Source: Crocinitomicaceae bacterium
Lineage (GTDB): Bacteria > Bacteroidota > Bacteroidia > Flavobacteriales_D > Crocinitomicaceae
Direction: 5' to 3'
Length of the DNA: 64,000 nucleotides
NCBI GenBank assembly: GCA_014762645.1
Contig: JABURP010000022.1
Coordinates: forward strand, 1 to 64,000
Shown here: positions 59,799-64,000 of the stretch, piece after piece
How the letters are laid out: each line of letters opens with the position of its first letter
Position numbering within the stretch: the stretch's first letter is position 1
Notes under the pieces: model-generated
Seen by the model: the letters and a program-made list of their open reading frames with translations, nothing else
What the model was told of the DNA's origin: nothing
Databases searched by the model: none
Program-made: the position numbers and the translations under genes

Positions 59799-62700
59799 AT
59801 GAAACGAATTATTATTCTGATAGCGATTATTGCATCTACGCTAAGTTCATTGGCGCAGGATGAGATATGGCTACGTCCAAATCGGGGCCAGTGGCATCAG
59901 AATATTTCTTACCGTATTCAGATTCCCGGTGGTGACATGTTCCTGGAAAAAACAGGATTCACTTATGACTTTAACAATCTCCGAGAAATTTACGATCACG
60001 CACATCACAACGGAGAAGATGGGGATACGCATTTTGAGCCAAAGGGACATGTAGTACGAACCACATTTGTTGGTGCCAATCCAGAACCGGTTTTTGAAGA
60101 ACTAAATCAGGCAAGCCATTACGAAAATTATTTATTGGGAAATGACTCAACCAAATGGCGATCACGAATATATCCTTGTGGAAAGGTCAATTATCTCTCA
60201 CTTTATGATGGAATCGATTTATCTATCTATGAGGCAAAATCAACGTTGAAATATGATATTCTTGTTTCTGCAGGAACCGATCCATCCTTGTTTCAAGTAG
60301 ATTACGACGGCCAGGACGAACTATTCATAAATGAAAACGGTGAGCTTGTGGTCCGGACCACATTGGGAGACCTGGTTGAGGGTAAACCTGTTGCCTATCA
60401 GATAGTAAATGGATTTAAGAAAAAGGTAGCTTGTAACTACGTATTAGAAGATAATCGCATGCATTTTGAATTCCCGGAAGGCTATGATCCTAACAATGAT
60501 CTTGTAATAGACCCGTATCTGGCATTTTCGACATTTACAGGAGCTACTTCTGACAACTGGGGTATGACTGCATGCCCAGACGTCAATAAAAATATGATCG
60601 CAGCCGGAATTGTTTTCGGTTCGGGATATCCGCTTTCCACAGGAACCTATGATGCCTCATTTAATGGAGGGCAACTGGATATTGGGATCACAAAGTTTAA
60701 TGCAACAGGTACTGCAATAATTTTCTCCACTTTTTTAGGTGGATCTGGAACAGAAACACCGCATAGTATAGTTGTAGATATATCGGATCAACTTCACATT
60801 ATGGGGGCAACATCCTCTACAGACTTTCCGGTAGGTTCCACAGGGTATCAAACGGTACACAATGGAGGACCTACAGTTCAGGTGAGTAACTCACTCAATT
60901 TCACAGGAGGTGCTGATTTGTTTTTAGTAAGGCTTAATGGATCAGGAACCACGCTGACAGGCGGAACTTATTTCGGCGGATCGAATACAGATGGAATAGC
61001 ACCAGTTGGAAACAACCTTGTTTTTAACTATGGGGATCAGATTCGGGGAGAGATAATGGTAGATAACCTGGGAAGTGTCTACATTTGCTCCACTACTCGC
61101 TCAGCAGATATTCCCATTCAAGGTGGATTTCAAACCTCACTCTCAGGCGTTCAGGATGCAATTGTCGCCAAGTTTAGCTCAAATATGACCACATTGCACT
61201 GGAGCACCTACCTGGGTGGTTCTGATCTTGAATCCGGAAATTCAGTTCAAATAGCTTCTAATGGAGATGTTTACGTGGCTGGTGGAACAATGAGCACTAA
61301 CTTTCCTGGAGTTTCATCCGGACTTAACAGTACTTACTTTGGTGGTATGGCAGATGGCTATGTTACCCGCTTTGCTGCACCAACATATGGCAGTCCTACT
61401 TCTACCTATTTAGGAACCAATGATTACGATCAGGCATTTTTCGTTCAACTTGACCCAGACGACTTTGTTTATGTATATGGACAAACAAGAGGTTCTTATC
61501 CCATCACTCCTGGCCATTATAACAATCCCAATAGTGGTCAATTTATCCATAAACTATCCAATAATTTGTCAACAAATGAATGGTCATCTACATTTGGGTC
61601 AAGCTCAGGAAACGAAGAACTATCACCTACCGCTTTTTTAGTCTCTGACTGCTACCATATTTATATTGCCGGCTGGGGTGGCATAACCAACACCGCTTTC
61701 CTTGCGGCTAATAGTTCAAGTAGTGGAATGCCAATTACTCCGGACGCCTATCAACCAACAACAAATGGAAACAACTTTTACCTGGCGCAATTTGATCAGG
61801 ATATGATGAACTTAATGTACTCAACCTATATGGGAACTTTAACCGGAAATGGAGATCATGTAGATGGTGGAACATCACGATTTGATAAAGAAGGAGGGGT
61901 ATACCATGCCGTATGCGCTGCGTGTGGTGGAAATGTCAACGGATTTCCTACAACACCCGGTGTATTTTCTCAAACGAATAATTCCAGTAATTGTAATTTG
62001 GCTGCATTTTTATTTGAGCTTTCTAAGCTTGAGGCCATAATCAGTGCTGCTCAACCAGTTGTATGTTTTCCTGACCCCGTGAACTTCATTAATGACTCGC
62101 AAAATGGTAACCAATATTTCTGGGATTTCGGTGATGGACAAACTTCCACTGCATTTCAACCTTCCCATGCCTATCAAAATCCGGGAAATTACCTTGTTAC
62201 CCTAATTGTAACTGATCTAGACGGGTGTTTTGAACCTGACACTGCTTACATAAACGTGAGCGTACAAACCGATCAACCGCAAGCAGGTGCATTAAGTGAT
62301 ACAATTTGTCCGGGTGATGTGGTTGAATTATGGGTAAATGGAGGAGACACTTACAGTTGGGGGCCAGCTAATCTACTAGATGACCCAAGCAGTGCTACTC
62401 CAGTAGCTACAATCACTACAGAAACAACCTTCACAGTAGATATTACAAGTATATGTGGAAACAGCCAACTGGACGTAACTGTATCACTCCATGATACAAC
62501 ACACAGTATCAGTCCTAATACCGCAATTTGTGCTGGAGATACTACGGCCCTGTTTGCTACTGGAGGTGGAACCTATTCGTGGTCGCCAAGTGCATCTCTG
62601 GACAATCCAAATAGTGCATCACCGTTGGCGTCACCTACAACAACAACAGATTATACCTTGAACATTACAACTACAGATGGATGTAATATTGAGGCTACTA

Positions 62701-63671
62701 CGCAAGTTTGGGTAGATCAAGATATTCCTTTTCCAATTCTTGAAGATGAAGTATTTATATGCAAAGGAGCGAGTATAACTTTGTCAATAAGTGGAGGTAC
62801 ATCATATCAATGGACTCCAAATTATAATATTAGTAGTTTAACTTCAAGTAACCCCGTCATTTACCCTCAAGTTGATACTATTTATTATGTAGATGCCATT
62901 AATGCATGCGGAATTACACCTGATTCAGTAATCGTGCATGTTATTGTTGTTGAGGGAGAAGCAAACCCTGACACTACAGTGTGTAACGGCAACTCAGCTA
63001 TTCTATGGGCTACGGGTGGTGTAAATTACTGGTGGTCCCCGTCAGCTCACCTTACCGGATCTACACAGGCCACCACTGTAGCGACACCACCAACAAGCAC
63101 ACAGTACCAGGTTATTATTGAAGATGAACATGGTTGTCGGGATACTCAGTTTACAAATGTTTTTCTTTATCCTATTCCGAGTATTGAAGTTTCACCAGAG
63201 GTTTACGCAGTCCTGGAAGATACCATACATATTTGGGCACAAGGAGATGGTGTGATTAGTTGGGGGCCAGATTATAACATCAGCTGTTTAGATTGTACAG
63301 ATCCATTTGTTTGGCCCGAATATGAATACGTTTATACAGCTACTGTTACTGATGTGAATGGTTGTACCAACTGGGCAACCGTACCCATATATTTTGATCC
63401 TCTTGTTTTTATTCCAAACGCTTTTACTCCAAATGGTGATGCATTTAATAATTACTTTAAAGCTGAAGCTCTTAATATCAAAGAATTTCAGATGTTGATT
63501 TTCAACCGTTGGGGAGAGTTGATTAAAACACTAAACTCGGTAGATGAAAAATGGGATGGATCCTATAACGGGACATTGGTTCCAGATGGTGTTTATGTAT
63601 GGCAGGTTCGTTTCGTAGATCTAAGCGATACACCTCACATAATGAGAGGACATATTGTCGTATTGAAATAA
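59799..63671 (+). CDS. Giant T9SS type B protein: DUF7948/SBBP propeller, PKD, CHU_C
   Basis: Secreted protein of 1290 residues from the ATG at 59799 (an upstream TTG would displace the signal peptide MKRIIILIAIIASTLSSLAQ). An N-terminal DUF7948-like domain (about 20-250; NRGQWHQNISY, DLVIDPYLAFSTF) precedes SBBP beta-propeller repeats (about 250-740; repeated FSTFLGGSG, STYLGGSD, and VYVAGGT). A PKD domain (about 770-830), three or four PKD-like beta modules with TYSWSP/SYQWTP motifs, and a type B sorting domain (about 1200-1290; IPNAFTPNGDAFNN, NRWGELIKT) complete it. Likely a large surface adhesin or polymer-binding protein. Confidence 0.88.
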   Translation: MKRIIILIAIIASTLSSLAQDEIWLRPNRGQWHQNISYRIQIPGGDMFLEKTGFTYDFNNLREIYDHAHHNGEDGDTHFEPKGHVVRTTFVGANPEPVFEELNQASHYENYLLGNDSTKWRSRIYPCGKVNYLSLYDGIDLSIYEAKSTLKYDILVSAGTDPSLFQVDYDGQDELFINENGELVVRTTLGDLVEGKPVAYQIVNGFKKKVACNYVLEDNRMHFEFPEGYDPNNDLVIDPYLAFSTFTGATSDNWGMTACPDVNKNMIAAGIVFGSGYPLSTGTYDASFNGGQLDIGITKFNATGTAIIFSTFLGGSGTETPHSIVVDISDQLHIMGATSSTDFPVGSTGYQTVHNGGPTVQVSNSLNFTGGADLFLVRLNGSGTTLTGGTYFGGSNTDGIAPVGNNLVFNYGDQIRGEIMVDNLGSVYICSTTRSADIPIQGGFQTSLSGVQDAIVAKFSSNMTTLHWSTYLGGSDLESGNSVQIASNGDVYVAGGTMSTNFPGVSSGLNSTYFGGMADGYVTRFAAPTYGSPTSTYLGTNDYDQAFFVQLDPDDFVYVYGQTRGSYPITPGHYNNPNSGQFIHKLSNNLSTNEWSSTFGSSSGNEELSPTAFLVSDCYHIYIAGWGGITNTAFLAANSSSSGMPITPDAYQPTTNGNNFYLAQFDQDMMNLMYSTYMGTLTGNGDHVDGGTSRFDKEGGVYHAVCAACGGNVNGFPTTPGVFSQTNNSSNCNLAAFLFELSKLEAIISAAQPVVCFPDPVNFINDSQNGNQYFWDFGDGQTSTAFQPSHAYQNPGNYLVTLIVTDLDGCFEPDTAYINVSVQTDQPQAGALSDTICPGDVVELWVNGGDTYSWGPANLLDDPSSATPVATITTETTFTVDITSICGNSQLDVTVSLHDTTHSISPNTAICAGDTTALFATGGGTYSWSPSASLDNPNSASPLASPTTTTDYTLNITTTDGCNIEATTQVWVDQDIPFPILEDEVFICKGASITLSISGGTSYQWTPNYNISSLTSSNPVIYPQVDTIYYVDAINACGITPDSVIVHVIVVEGEANPDTTVCNGNSAILWATGGVNYWWSPSAHLTGSTQATTVATPPTSTQYQVIIEDEHGCRDTQFTNVFLYPIPSIEVSPEVYAVLEDTIHIWAQGDGVISWGPDYNISCLDCTDPFVWPEYEYVYTATVTDVNGCTNWATVPIYFDPLVFIPNAFTPNGDAFNNYFKAEALNIKEFQMLIFNRWGELIKTLNSVDEKWDGSYNGTLVPDGVYVWQVRFVDLSDTPHIMRGHIVVLK

Positions 63672-63677
63672 ATTATT

Positions 63678-64000
63678 TCAATCAATAAATCGTTCATCTA
63701 CTTCCATAACGTGACCACATTTATCACAGGTCCGCAAATCTTCAGATGTATAAAACTCCTTAAATCTAGGTTGGAAGTCCTTCTCCACATTATTAAGCTC
63801 AAAATAGGTAGCGTGTAATTGATTATTACAATTATCACAAAACCACATTAACCCATCTTTATAATCTGTTCCTTTTCTCACGCGTTCAACCACAAGGCCG
63901 ACAGAATTAGCAGGACGAACCGGGTTGTGTGGAACTTTGGCAGGAAGGAGAAACATATCACCCGCCTTGATAGCTACTTTACGTGCCTCACCATTTTCTT
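63678..64000 (-). CDS. 3-hydroxyanthranilate 3,4-dioxygenase (N-terminus cut by window edge)
   Basis: Opens the ring of 3-hydroxyanthranilate in the tryptophan-to-quinolinate/2-aminomuconate route. The frame continues upstream of the internal Met at 63956 to the window end, so only the C-terminal 107 residues are visible. The core cupin motif is FLLPAKVPHNPVRPANSVGLVVE, and the C-terminal zinc/iron rubredoxin-like site has two CxxC pairs (CDNC and CDKC) as in bacterial enzymes. The N-terminal iron ligands are outside the window. Confidence 0.88.
   Translation of the reverse strand, partial: ENGEARKVAIKAGDMFLLPAKVPHNPVRPANSVGLVVERVRKGTDYKDGLMWFCDNCNNQLHATYFELNNVEKDFQPRFKEFYTSEDLRTCDKCGHVMEVDERFID

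Noticed and set aside
1-64000. tRNA, rRNA, CRISPR, insertion sequence or prophage genes
   Set aside because: I looked through the intergenic gaps and coding genes and saw no cloverleaf-like blocks, spaced repeats, transposases, integrases or phage structural genes. Weak or divergent tRNAs could be missed by eye.

Overview
The window looks like a chromosomal segment of a Bacteroidota (Bacteroidetes) bacterium, probably a marine or aquatic Flavobacteriales-type lineage. The evidence is type IX secretion (T9SS) substrates of both C-terminal classes, a PorP/SprF protein, a TonB-dependent receptor with a carboxypeptidase-regulatory-like N-terminal domain, DUF4837, DUF3098 and DUF2279 proteins, an SDR-type threonine dehydrogenase, and Bacteroidota promoter elements (TAnnTTTG, sometimes with an upstream TTG or TTTG). 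DNA is AT-rich with few Shine-Dalgarno sites. I saw no rRNA, tRNA, CRISPR array, insertion sequence or prophage. The ends cut two genes: an ALDH8A1-like aldehyde dehydrogenase on the left and a 3-hydroxyanthranilate dioxygenase on the right.

Layout. 1-10.4 kb: aldehyde dehydrogenase, a T9SS cargo protein, a possible structured small RNA, tatA-gatA-lytic transglycosylase, several lipoproteins, and a GH3-family acyl-adenylating enzyme. 10.5-13.2 kb: an unlisted 37-residue membrane protein and a secreted M14 carboxypeptidase. 13.2-24.5 kb: a probable phosphate-acquisition island holding two PhoB/OmpR-type response regulators, a TonB-dependent receptor with a beta-helix-like lipoprotein, a ChrA-family transporter, an OprO/OprP-like porin and a Na/Pi cotransporter with a PhoU-like tail. 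Eleven-base-spaced TAAC-type direct repeats, resembling PhoB/PhoP boxes, lie upstream of four of its transcription units. 24.5-32.4 kb: C-terminal processing protease, dCMP deaminase, glycosyltransferase, then rsgA-dtd followed by an MBOAT/SGNH acylation pair and a GT9 heptosyltransferase-like enzyme. 32.4-42.6 kb: T9SS cargo, thioesterase, PpiD-like chaperone, pdhB, DUF2279, dusB. 41.6-45.6 kb: a type B T9SS adhesin-like protein with its PorP/SprF partner. 45.9-51.8 kb: membrane pyrophosphatase, cysS, MORN-like protein, threonine dehydrogenase. 51.8-54.4 kb: hmgA-hpd tyrosine catabolism. 55.2-59.6 kb: ftsX-DUF3098-uppP-truB-polyprenyl synthase-MORN lipoprotein. 59.8-63.7 kb: a giant T9SS type B protein.

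How it works together. Phosphate uptake can be followed from the outer membrane (porin, TonB receptor) to the inner membrane (Na/Pi cotransporter), with the regulators in place. The hmgA-hpd operon breaks tyrosine down through homogentisate. The two truncated end genes belong to the neighbouring tryptophan/3-hydroxyanthranilate chemistry.

A second theme is transcript architecture. At seven genes a TAnnTTTG (or one-mismatch) element ends only 4-6 bases before the start codon, which implies leaderless mRNAs. Three of these genes start with GTG or CTG.
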